From positions 1 to 9,765 of the forward strand of contig JAGLNY010000362.1 in NCBI GenBank assembly GCA_023139255.1: a stretch of DNA of 9,765 nt. Reading direction: 5' to 3'. Each line of letters starts with the position of its first letter. The stretch's first letter is position 1. The notes beneath the pieces are model-generated. The model had not been told where the DNA came from. It made no database searches and saw only the letters and a list, made by a program, of their open reading frames with translations. Below, piece by piece: positions 1 through 6,023 of this stretch. The translations under genes were made by a program, and so were the position numbers. Source of the stretch: Spirochaetales bacterium (GTDB lineage: Bacteria; Spirochaetota; Spirochaetia; JABMQR01).

Positions 1-498
1 AGTCTGCTTCCAGGGGATGTTCGTATTCGTCAAAGCGAAGAAGCAGCAGGTACATTTCATTCCAGGTTTCATGCAGTAGAACGTGAATACCGTTATTATA
101 TATCTTTATGGAATGAAAACAGCCCGTTTACCCGTCCGTATATCTATACAATTAATGCAATGCCCGATATCGGACTCCTGAACAAGTACGCCCGGATTAT
201 AACAGGGACTCACGATTTCACCACATTTTCCGCTGCAGGCGATACAAGTAAGTCGAAGACCAGGAATGTTTTTTCAGCGTCATATATCCCTGAGAAGGGA
301 CATATCGTTTTTCGGATAACAGGGAATGCTTTTCTTTGGAGAATGGTCAGGTCCCTTGTCGGGACAATGTTGGAATTGGGGCAAAACGATGAGCCTCCGG
401 GTAGAATGGAGGAAATTCTTAACTCCAGGAACCGGCAGTTTGCCGGGACAACTGCACCGGCAAAGGGTTTGTTTTTATATAGGATAAAGTATGCATAA
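1..498 (+). CDS. truA: tRNA pseudouridine(38-40) synthase TruA, C-terminal part (5' end outside window)
   Basis: The open frame runs into the window from the left and gives about 165 residues of TruA. TruA isomerises uridines 38-40 in the anticodon stem-loop of many tRNAs. The visible part begins LLPGDVRI, followed by FHSRFHAVEREYRYYI, which is the family's FHARF...(K/R)EY region. Later come HDFTTFSAAG, the GNAFLWRMVRSLVGTMLELG helix (family pattern F.(W/H).MVR..VG) and the C-terminal APAKGLFLYRIKY strand. The catalytic aspartate of the GRTD motif lies upstream and is not seen. An internal ATG at 160 is not the start, because conserved sequence continues upstream of it in frame. The stop overlaps the start of the next gene by 8 bases, so the two are probably cotranscribed and translationally coupled. 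The family assignment is secure; only the N-terminal third is missing. Confidence 0.93.
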   Translation, partial: SLLPGDVRIRQSEEAAGTFHSRFHAVEREYRYYISLWNENSPFTRPYIYTINAMPDIGLLNKYARIITGTHDFTTFSAAGDTSKSKTRNVFSASYIPEKGHIVFRITGNAFLWRMVRSLVGTMLELGQNDEPPGRMEEILNSRNRQFAGTTAPAKGLFLYRIKYA

Positions 499-1330
499 AG
501 AGGAAGAGAAACTACAGGATGCACTAACAGGATTGTGGGATATCATAGAGTCCGCAGAGGCGGTACTTACACCGCACAGTAAGATTGAGGCTCAGGAAAC
601 ACCGGATTTCTCTGCCGTTGTCCAGTCAATTCTCCGGGAGACAGGGAGTCTGGAAAAAGCGGAATCAACCGTTGTCTGGAATACCTCTACCCCGGATATT
701 GAGCTGAGAAATGATTATGACCGGGAGGTTGAAAAATCTGTTTCCCCACCGCCGGATGATCTTCCGGAATATGCAGCTTCCTGCAGAAACCTTGAGGATA
801 TAGCCTGGAAAGTGAATGAGTGCCGCCTATGTGGATTGTGTGAAAAGAGAACACATGCAGTTCCGGGCAGTGGTGTCATGAACCCGAAGGTTATGATTAT
901 TGGGGAAGCCCCAGGAGTCCAGGAAGATAAAACCGGGGAACCGTTTGTAGGTCCTGCCGGGAAATATCTGGATGACTGGATGGGGGCTATTAAGCTTTTC
1001 AGGGGTCGTGACCTGTTTATTGGAAATATTATAAAATGCAGACCGCCGGGAAACAGGGATCCTTTTCCAGACGAACAGCAGGCCTGCATACCATACCTGA
1101 AAAGACAGATTCAGATAATTAAACCCAGGACAATACTCTGTGTCGGTCGTATTGCAGCGCAAATACTCACGGGAAACTCAGCAGGAATAGGACGGTTGCG
1201 AAATACGCAATATGAGTTTGAAGGGATTCCCATGATCGTGACTTATCATCCAAGTGCCGTGCTCCGTAATCCGCAGGATTATCGTAAACCCGTTTGGGAC
1301 GACCTTCAGCAGCTGCTGAAACTCCTGTAG
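491..1330 (+). CDS. Family-4 type (4Fe-4S) uracil-DNA glycosylase
   Basis: This protein (279 residues) would excise uracil from DNA as the first step of base excision repair in the cytoplasm. The C-terminal ~175 residues carry the family-4 signatures. Motif A is GEAPG at 138-142, followed by EDKTGEPFVGPAG. The motif KCRPPGNRDP lies around 182-191, and motif B, HPSAVLR, begins at 253. Four cysteines fit the iron-sulfur ligands: C111 and C114 (CRLC), C183 and C199. The first ~100 residues are acidic, weakly conserved and absent from minimal family members (about 200 residues). Such extensions occur in several bacterial homologues, sometimes annotated as phage SPO1 DNA polymerase-related proteins. 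The ATG at 491 has AGGA at 481-484 six bases upstream and overlaps the end of truA. priA follows after a 33-base gap, so this is probably one operon with it. I see no disrupted motif. Confidence 0.92.
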   Translation: MHKEEEKLQDALTGLWDIIESAEAVLTPHSKIEAQETPDFSAVVQSILRETGSLEKAESTVVWNTSTPDIELRNDYDREVEKSVSPPPDDLPEYAASCRNLEDIAWKVNECRLCGLCEKRTHAVPGSGVMNPKVMIIGEAPGVQEDKTGEPFVGPAGKYLDDWMGAIKLFRGRDLFIGNIIKCRPPGNRDPFPDEQQACIPYLKRQIQIIKPRTILCVGRIAAQILTGNSAGIGRLRNTQYEFEGIPMIVTYHPSAVLRNPQDYRKPVWDDLQQLLKLL

Positions 1331-1351
1331 CGTTGGGTTAATCACTCTTAT

Positions 1352-1366
1352 GAGGTAGTATCATTG
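1352..1366 (+). promoter_or_regulatory. Ribosome binding site that fixes a TTG start for priA
   Basis: GAGGT at 1352-1356 stands seven bases before a TTG codon at 1364. The PriA N-terminal sequence (EYADVVFNAP, typical of the family's first strand) begins immediately after it, and no in-frame ATG upstream fits better. TTG is therefore the likely start codon. Confidence 0.7.
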
Positions 1367-3334
1367 GAATATGCTGATGTGGTGTTCAATGCACCTATGA
1401 GACAAACATATACATACATTATCCCTGACGGTATCACCTGCAAAACCGGGCAGCGCGTTACCGTCCCCCTCGGGAGGAGAACGGTTACCGGATTTGTTGT
1501 GCATACGGGAGATACCGCACCTAAGGAATCCTATGTCCTTAAACCCATTTCCCGGGTAATCGATAAAAAACCGGTTTTCGGCAGTAGTGAGATTGAACTG
1601 GCTGAATGGATGTCAAAGCTCTACCTCTGTTCTCACGGTGAAGCCCTGGCTGTTATGATTCCCGGAGGCCGCAGGGATTCTGCAATCCCTGCACTTGCAG
1701 CTGATGAGGAATTTTCCGAAAAGCCACATAATCTCACCACACATCAGATAGCAGCCGTGGAGGCAATATGCAGCGGTGAAAAATCGCTCTACTACCTGTT
1801 CGGGGTAACCGGGTCCGGCAAGACAGAGGTGTTTCTACAGGCAGCTGAGCGTAAAATTGCAGCTGGAAGGTCGGTAATATACCTGGTTCCGGAAATAACG
1901 CTTACCCACCAGCTTTCCGACCAGGTGAAAAACAGATTTGCAGGGAGAGTGGCGGTTCTTCATTCTGCCATAACACCGTCGCAGCGTCTTGCGGAATGGA
2001 TGAGGATCAGGCGTGGGGAAGTGGATATAGTTATTGGGGCAAGAAGTGCAATATTTGCCCCCCTGGAGAATCCAGGGTTGATAATTATTGATGAGGAGCA
2101 CGAAAATTCCTATAAATCCGGTTCATCACCAAGGTACCACGCACGGCAAATTGCACTGCATCGATCAACAATTTCCGGGGCAGCGCTGGTAATGGGAAGT
2201 GCAACACCTTCCCTGGAAGCATGGCATCTTATGAAAATTGGGCGGATACAGCGTCTGGAGCTGCCTGAAAGAGTGTCCGGCGGTTCAATGCCGAAAGTGG
2301 AAGTTGTCGATATGTCATTTGAGGAAAGTGCGTTTTCACGAAAACTGCAACAGGAGATAAGAAGTGTACTGCAGAAAAAGAGACAGGTTATTCTTTTCCT
2401 GAACAGGCGGGGATTTTCCTATTTCTTTCATTGCAGGACATGCGGCTATGAAATGACGTGCAATCGATGTTCAGTTTCGCTCACGTATCATAAAGAACGG
2501 AACAGGATGGTATGTCACTATTGCGGCCATTCACGGCAGCCCGTTTCAGTCTGTCCGGAGTGCGGTTCTCTTGATATCGGGTATTCCGGATTCGGGACTG
2601 AGATGATTGAGGCAGAGGTAAGTAAATTGTTTCCCCAGGCGCGTGCAGCAAGACTTGATACCGATGCTGCCAGGAAGAAAGATGTCGTAAAGAATATCCT
2701 GAGTGATTTCAGGAATGGCGATATTGATATTCTTTTAGGCACCCAGATGGTTGCAAAGGGATTGAATTTCCCGGGTGTGGATCTCGTGGGTATTATTCTG
2801 GCAGACAGCGCTCTTCACCTTCCGGACTTTCGTGCCCAGGAACGTACATTTTCACTTATTATGCAGGTTTCGGGAAGATCAGGCCGTTTTTCGAACGATG
2901 GGAAAGTTATTGTGCAAACATATAAACCTGAGAATAGTGCAGTCAGGCTTGGGGCTTCCGGGGATATCGAGCTGTTCTGTGAGCAGGAACTCGAGATGCG
3001 GCGGTTGACCAAATTTCCGCCGTATACGCGGCTCAGCAGACTGGTATTCCGGTCAAAAGATGTCAAGAAAGTTGTGCAGTTATCAGATCAAGCCGGAAAA
3101 ATTTTAGGGGACGTAATTAAGGAGATTGATTGTGCCCCTGAACAGGCGGCTGAAATATTGGGTCCTGCGGAGTGTCCGCTTTCAAAAATCTCCGGGAATT
3201 GGAGATGGCAGATAATTATTCGCTCTTCGTCGCTTAACATACTGCATCAAGTAACGGCAATGTTCATGAATAGGGTGAAAAAAGGTAGCGGGATATTTAT
3301 TGAGGTTGATATAGACCCGGTCAATCTTCTGTAG
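1364..3334 (+). CDS. priA: Primosomal protein N' (replication restart helicase PriA)
   Basis: This 656-residue superfamily-2 DNA helicase recognises stalled replication forks and reloads the replicative helicase. The N-terminal DNA-binding region begins YADVVFNAPMRQTYTY and includes VTVPLGRRTVTGFV. The helicase core has Walker A GVTGSGKT at 147-154, a DEEH box at 243-246, GSATPSLEAW near 278-287, and the C-terminal motifs GTQMVAKGLNFPGVDLVG and QVSGRSGR. Between the helicase lobes lies the PriA zinc-binding insertion with eight cysteines (C357, C360, C366, C369, C384, C387, C397, C400). At 656 residues it is shorter than the E. coli protein (732) but keeps every domain I would look for. The start is TTG with a good GAGGT ribosome site. 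The gene lies 33 bases after the uracil-DNA glycosylase gene and 80 bases before def. Confidence 0.97.
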   Translation: MEYADVVFNAPMRQTYTYIIPDGITCKTGQRVTVPLGRRTVTGFVVHTGDTAPKESYVLKPISRVIDKKPVFGSSEIELAEWMSKLYLCSHGEALAVMIPGGRRDSAIPALAADEEFSEKPHNLTTHQIAAVEAICSGEKSLYYLFGVTGSGKTEVFLQAAERKIAAGRSVIYLVPEITLTHQLSDQVKNRFAGRVAVLHSAITPSQRLAEWMRIRRGEVDIVIGARSAIFAPLENPGLIIIDEEHENSYKSGSSPRYHARQIALHRSTISGAALVMGSATPSLEAWHLMKIGRIQRLELPERVSGGSMPKVEVVDMSFEESAFSRKLQQEIRSVLQKKRQVILFLNRRGFSYFFHCRTCGYEMTCNRCSVSLTYHKERNRMVCHYCGHSRQPVSVCPECGSLDIGYSGFGTEMIEAEVSKLFPQARAARLDTDAARKKDVVKNILSDFRNGDIDILLGTQMVAKGLNFPGVDLVGIILADSALHLPDFRAQERTFSLIMQVSGRSGRFSNDGKVIVQTYKPENSAVRLGASGDIELFCEQELEMRRLTKFPPYTRLSRLVFRSKDVKKVVQLSDQAGKILGDVIKEIDCAPEQAAEILGPAECPLSKISGNWRWQIIIRSSSLNILHQVTAMFMNRVKKGSGIFIEVDIDPVNLL

Positions 3335-3358
3335 CAGACTCATTCGTACGTACTCCAC

Positions 3359-3381
3359 AAATCAATTGTAAAAATCAATTG
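3359..3381. repeat. Tandem direct repeat AAATCAATTG upstream of def
   Basis: The 10-mer AAATCAATTG occurs at 3359-3368 and again at 3372-3381, 13 bases apart start to start. Each copy contains the palindrome CAATTG. The second copy overlaps the predicted -35 box TTGACG. It could be a regulator site or a chance duplication in AT-rich intergenic DNA; the sequence alone does not decide. Confidence 0.5.
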
Positions 3382-3408
3382 ACGATAGGCCGGTATTTTT
3401 TGTAACAT
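3379..3408 (+). promoter_or_regulatory. Predicted sigma-70-type promoter for def-fmt, placed for a leaderless transcript
   Basis: TTGACG (3379-3384) is followed after 18 bases by TAACAT (3403-3408). Only six bases then separate the -10 box from the def ATG at 3415. Initiation at the usual distance would start the RNA at or next to the start codon. This agrees with the absence of a usable Shine-Dalgarno sequence: the only purine run, AGG at 3411-3413, is one base from the ATG. The promoter call is inferred from hexamer similarity. Confidence 0.45.
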
Positions 3409-3414
3409 ACAGGC

Positions 3415-3912
3415 ATGTTAGATATACTTACACTAGGTGATGAATTTCTCAGGGAAAAAACAGAGAGAATTAAGGATTTTGGCCCTGAAATACCTGTATT
3501 GGCAGACGCCATGGTAGAAGCAATGCAGGGAGAGAGGGGGATAGGGTTAGCTGGTCCTCAGGTTGGGGTCTTGAAAAGGATTTTTGTGGTGGATTTGCCT
3601 GAGGAAAAGTCCGCCAGGGTTTTTATTAATCCGGAAATTCTGGAGACTTCACAGGAACTTGCCTCGTATGAAGAGGGGTGTCTGAGTATACCGGGTATGT
3701 ATGCTAATGTTATCAGACCGGTATATATAACCGTACAGGCTCAGGATGTTGAGGGTAAACCTTTTACTATCAAAGCTGACGGCCTGCTTGCCAGGGTAAT
3801 TCAGCATGAAAACGACCACCTTCAGGGCGTTCTTTTTATTGATCGTCTGACAGAGGAAAAAAGAGAAAAGATCCTGAAAGAATATGAGAAGAGAGGAAAG
3901 CGTAAAAAATAA
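3415..3912 (+). CDS. def: Peptide deformylase
   Basis: This 165-residue metalloenzyme removes the N-formyl group from the initiator methionine of new proteins at the ribosome exit. All three family motifs are present: GIGLAGPQVG (42-51), EGCLS (87-91) and QHENDH (130-135). The metal ligands would be the Cys of EGCLS (C89) and the two His of HENDH (H131, H135), with the intervening Glu (E132) catalytic. Motif 1 has Gly where GLAAPQ is more usual. The length is normal for the bacterial enzyme. The basic, lysine-rich tail (KEYEKRGKRKK) is unremarkable. The stop codon overlaps the fmt start by one base (TAATG), so deformylase and formyltransferase, which act at opposite ends of the same formylmethionine cycle, are coupled. 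The start lacks a ribosome site and may be leaderless. Confidence 0.96.
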   Translation: MLDILTLGDEFLREKTERIKDFGPEIPVLADAMVEAMQGERGIGLAGPQVGVLKRIFVVDLPEEKSARVFINPEILETSQELASYEEGCLSIPGMYANVIRPVYITVQAQDVEGKPFTIKADGLLARVIQHENDHLQGVLFIDRLTEEKREKILKEYEKRGKRKK

Positions 3913-4865
3913 TGCGAATACTTTATGCCGCTACCCCGGATATTGCCGTTCCCTCTCTCAAGCTGATTGCCGGCAAATTTACTATTTGCGGTGTGTTGAC
4001 AAACCCGGACAGGATAAGGGCCAGGGGGAACAAAGTTCTGTTCTCACCGGTAAAGCAGGCGGCACTGGATCTCGGACTTCCTGTAATACAGCCTGAAAGG
4101 CTGTTAGGGGAAGCAAGGGATGCAGTATCTGCACTTTCCCCTGATATCCTTGTAACATTCGCCTACGGCCGTTTATTCGGACCGAAATTTCTCTCTCTTT
4201 TTCCTATAGGCGGGATCAATGTACATCCGTCCCTCTTGCCTCAGCTGCGGGGGAGTTCCCCTATCCAGTCTGCTATACTTACCGGACTCCATAAAACGGG
4301 TGTTACTATTCAGGAAATTGCATTGGATATGGACACTGGGAATATATTGATGCAAAAAGAGGTTGTTCTCTATGGAACCGAAACTACTGAGAGCTTAATC
4401 GGTAGTGTCTCTGTTATTGGTGCTGATATGCTTGTGGAAGTATTGGAAGATATCAGCAAAGGAACGACCAGCCCAATTGTACAGGATGGAGCCAGGGCAA
4501 CTTATTGCGGAAAAATCGAGAAAGAGAACAGGAAAATTGACTGGGATAAAGATGCAGAAACATTAAGCAGTGAAATACGTGCTTTTTATCCCTGGCCCAA
4601 GTCGGTTACTACCTTTAAAACCAGGAACCTCATGATAACCTATGCGCTTCCTGTCCCGGAATCCCAGCTCAGGGTTGACTCAGATCCTTCTCTAAGACCG
4701 GTTCCCGGGACTGTATTACATGATACGTCAAAGAACGGGTTAATCGTTCTCTGCGGCAGGGGAGGGCTCCTGGTTTCCAGGCTGCAGCTGGAAACCAAAA
4801 AAGAGATGGACTGGAAATCTTTCCTGCATGGCAATGCTGATATTCTTGGTGCCGAATTGGCTTGA
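3912..4865 (+). CDS. fmt: Methionyl-tRNA formyltransferase
   Basis: This 317-residue enzyme transfers a formyl group from 10-formyltetrahydrofolate to methionyl-tRNA(fMet), making the initiator tRNA. The N-terminal Rossmann-like domain opens MRILYAATPDIAVPSL, a variant of the family's GTPxFAVPSL. The catalytic site is visible as N103 and H105 in GINVHPSLLP, followed by LRGSSPIQ and D141 in the ALDMDTG motif. The C-terminal domain (from about 205) contains KIDWDKDAETLSSEIRAFYPWP, typical of the tRNA-binding half. The length is normal. An AGAGGAAAG purine run in the last codons of def serves as ribosome site, and the ATG shares one base with the def stop. The gene ends 37 bases before the tRNA-Gly gene and is the last protein gene of the conserved block. 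Confidence 0.97.
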   Translation: MRILYAATPDIAVPSLKLIAGKFTICGVLTNPDRIRARGNKVLFSPVKQAALDLGLPVIQPERLLGEARDAVSALSPDILVTFAYGRLFGPKFLSLFPIGGINVHPSLLPQLRGSSPIQSAILTGLHKTGVTIQEIALDMDTGNILMQKEVVLYGTETTESLIGSVSVIGADMLVEVLEDISKGTTSPIVQDGARATYCGKIEKENRKIDWDKDAETLSSEIRAFYPWPKSVTTFKTRNLMITYALPVPESQLRVDSDPSLRPVPGTVLHDTSKNGLIVLCGRGGLLVSRLQLETKKEMDWKSFLHGNADILGAELA

Positions 4866-4902
4866 TACAAAATGGGAAATTAGTTATTATACGTGCATTG
4901 AT

Positions 4903-4973
4903 GCGGCTGTCGTATAACGGTATTACCCGAGCTTCCCAAGCTCGTGACGAGGGTTCGACTCCCTTCAGCCGCT
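4903..4973 (+). tRNA. tRNA-Gly, anticodon CCC
   Basis: A full 71-base cloverleaf can be drawn. The acceptor stem pairs GCGGCTG (4903-4909) with CAGCCGC (4966-4972), leaving T4973 as discriminator. The D arm has a three-pair stem (GTA/TAC) and loop GG at 4919-4920. The anticodon stem CGAGC/GCTCG encloses the loop TTCCCAA, giving anticodon CCC. The variable region is TGAC, and the T stem GAGGG/CCCTT encloses TTCGACT. The 3' CCA is not encoded: the next bases are TGG. Anticodon CCC reads GGG codons only. The gene lies between fmt and a strong terminator. Confidence 0.95.
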
Positions 4974-5011
4974 TGGCTATACTAATCGTTGCAGAGTAAT
5001 GAGTTTCTTGC

Positions 5012-5040
5012 CCCGTGTACATGTTGCACGGGTTTTTTTT
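5012..5040 (+). terminator. Rho-independent terminator after tRNA-Gly
   Basis: CCCGTGTA (5012-5019) pairs with TGCACGGG (5025-5032) around a five-base loop, giving eight pairs with one G-U. Eight T residues follow directly (5033-5040). This is a textbook intrinsic terminator on the plus strand. It closes the tRNA and probably the def-fmt transcript, and marks the end of the conserved gene block. Confidence 0.9.
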
Positions 5041-5165
5041 GTCAACGGCAGAAACTTCCAAAGTCATAAGATGGCATCCTATTCTATCAGTTTGTATATA
5101 TTTAGAAAACTTCAGATGGCGGTGAACGGAATAGAGTTTTGTATTTATCAAAAATTCTTTGCTTG

Positions 5166-5327
5166 CTAATATGAATCAGATTTCTTAGGCATATTGTTTT
5201 TTTTGTTTGAGTTTAAGTCACAGCAGTCTAATGATCCCGAGCCGAATGATTTTTCATTTGCCTTTGTAAGTCTTTCAAGATACGCATTCCATTTTTTCTT
5301 TAAACTTTTCCCTATTTTTCTACTCAT
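5166..5327 (-). CDS. Small LDCC-motif putative metal-binding protein (53 residues)
   Basis: A short minus-strand frame begins MSRKIGKSLKKKWNAYLERL, continues TKANEKSFGSGSLDCCDLN and ends with a basic Lys/Asn tail. The ribosome site is excellent: GGAGGG (plus-strand complement at 5333-5338) five bases before the ATG. The layout is a short basic amphipathic helix of the type W..(Y/W)L.RL.KAN...FG, followed by LDCCDLN. It matches my memory of the small family named 'LDCC motif putative metal-binding protein'. The paired cysteines (C35, C36) flanked by aspartates suggest metal or thiol chemistry; metal binding is inferred, not shown. There is no signal peptide or membrane segment, so it should be cytoplasmic. 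It is transcribed divergently from the SHOCT gene, behind a strong promoter whose spacer holds a CsoR-like operator. The gene is short enough to be missed by automatic calling. Confidence 0.78.
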   Translation of the reverse strand: MSRKIGKSLKKKWNAYLERLTKANEKSFGSGSLDCCDLNSNKKNNMPKKSDSY

Positions 5328-5460
5328 CTAATCCCTCCATACTTAGCCGCGGAATTGTACAACTACTAGAATATGCAAACAAGTTTTGTTTTGCAGTAAA
5401 CATTAAATATCAGCATCTAAATATAAAACATTTTACAAAAGTGGTTTATATTCTATAGAT

Positions 5461-5489
5461 AGAATACCCCCCTACGGTATAAATGTCAA
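5461..5489 (-). promoter_or_regulatory. Minus-strand promoter with a G-tract operator in its spacer, facing the LDCC gene
   Basis: Read on the minus strand, a perfect TTGACA (complement of 5484-5489) is followed after exactly 17 bases by TATTCT (complement of 5461-5466, 4 of 6 matches to TATAAT). The spacer contains ATACC-GTA-GGGGGG, whose end runs into the -10 box. A repressor bound there would occlude RNA polymerase. The transcript would start near 5454 and carry a leader of about 127 bases before the LDCC gene. Confidence 0.6.
5464..5480. promoter_or_regulatory. Candidate CsoR-family operator 1
   Basis: ATACCCCCCTACGGTAT is an imperfect inverted repeat with ATACC and GGTAT arms and a six-base C tract (G tract on the minus strand). 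AT-bounded arms flanking a G/C tract with a central TAC or GTA are characteristic of copper-sensing CsoR operators as I recall them, for example in Bacillus. A CsoR-family gene lies 1 kb away. Binding is inferred. Confidence 0.55.
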
Positions 5490-5512
5490 TATAATATGTT
5501 ATTTATTATTAA

Positions 5513-5565
5513 GCAGTTTATATGTATATTATTGAATATTTTTCACTTTATTACCTATAAACTGC
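5513..5565. repeat. Perfect 10-base inverted repeat with 33-base AT-rich spacer
   Basis: GCAGTTTATA (5513-5522) and TATAAACTGC (5556-5565) are exact reverse complements. The second arm ends one base before the predicted -35 box (5567) of the SHOCT promoter. It may be a pair of half-sites for a dimeric regulator or a long-loop hairpin. There is no T tract, so it is not a terminator. Its function is unknown. Confidence 0.6.
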
Positions 5566-5566
5566 A

Positions 5567-5596
5567 TTGACTTCCGTGTATATATAGTATTAAAAT
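5567..5596 (+). promoter_or_regulatory. Predicted promoter for the SHOCT gene
   Basis: TTGACT (5567-5572) and TAAAAT (5591-5596) are separated by 18 bases and lie about 50 bases before the SHOCT start. The region just downstream holds a palindrome (5600-5618) that would cover the transcription start. The promoter is inferred from hexamer similarity; the surrounding DNA is AT-rich, so a chance match is possible. Confidence 0.5.
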
Positions 5597-5599
5597 ATA

Positions 5600-5618
5600 T
5601 ATACCCAACCAGGGTATA
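5600..5618. promoter_or_regulatory. Candidate CsoR-family operator 2 (perfect palindrome)
   Basis: TATACCCAACCAGGGTATA has perfect seven-base arms (TATACCC/GGGTATA) around a five-base centre. It begins four bases after the predicted -10 box of the SHOCT promoter, so it would overlap the transcription start. The ATACC/GGTAT arm ends are shared with operator 1 at 5464-5480. Which protein binds is inferred from the nearby csoR gene. Confidence 0.5.
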
Positions 5619-5643
5619 CTAAAATCTATATTGAGGAGTGTTT

Positions 5644-5883
5644 ATGCAGCCATGGTTTAGTTGTCCGTTTTTAAATATTCCATATGGAGGAATTATTATG
5701 ATGATTTTAGGATTTCTGGTGATAGCTATACTCATTTATTTAGTGCTATTTAACACTAGTCGCTTTTCTCAGTACCCCCATTCTCAAAACCTTCTGGAAA
5801 ATACTTTCGATATTTTAAAACGACGCTATGCATCCGGAGAGATTTCTACAGAAGAGTTTATGCGCATGAAAGAAGAATTGTAA
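5644..5883 (+). CDS. Small membrane protein with C-terminal SHOCT domain
   Basis: This 79-residue protein has a short hydrophilic N-terminus, one membrane segment at about residues 17-36 (IIMMILGFLVIAILIYLVLF), a linker, and a C-terminal SHOCT module at about 54-79 (FDILKRRYASGEISTEEFMRMKEEL). SHOCT is a short helical domain thought to mediate oligomerisation, often attached to membrane anchors. The biochemical role of such proteins is not known, though they are often found near heavy-metal efflux and sensor genes. The ATG at 5644 has GAGGAG (5633-5638) five bases upstream, better placed than for the in-frame GTG at 5638. A second in-frame ATG at 5698 has an equally good site and would give a 61-residue form that is almost only the membrane segment plus SHOCT. 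The gene is AT-rich and is followed 140 bases later by the NusG domain II gene. Confidence 0.82.
   Translation: MQPWFSCPFLNIPYGGIIMMILGFLVIAILIYLVLFNTSRFSQYPHSQNLLENTFDILKRRYASGEISTEEFMRMKEEL
5686..5700 (+). promoter_or_regulatory. Internal ribosome site and alternative start inside the SHOCT gene
   Basis: GGAGGA (5686-5691) stands six bases before an in-frame ATG (5698-5700). This is optimal spacing, and the motif is as strong as the upstream site. It may be the real start, or allow two forms of the protein differing by the 18 N-terminal residues. Confidence 0.5.
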
Positions 5884-6023
5884 GGCAATAAATTCAAAGA
5901 GAAATGAAGAAAAACTTACGAATGTAAAAAAATATTTTTCCTACTCGTATGCGTGTGAATAGAGATTTTGCATTTTAAGATCTATGAATTTTAACATTGC
6001 TGGTAATTATAAAATTTATATTT

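Noticed and set aside
4950..4973. Attachment site in the 3' end of tRNA-Gly
   Set aside because: I found no second copy of this sequence and no integrase gene in the window; kept only as an inference in the findings.
4669..5151. 160-codon open frame on the minus strand across the end of fmt and the tRNA gene
   Set aside because: It runs antisense to a well-supported fmt, the tRNA and its terminator, has no recognisable domain and no good ribosome site; it is a shadow frame.
5432..5459. Plus-strand promoter TTTACA, 16 bases, TATAGA before operator 1
   Set aside because: Possible, but the hexamers and spacing are weak and the same region holds a much better minus-strand promoter; it is not listed as a feature.
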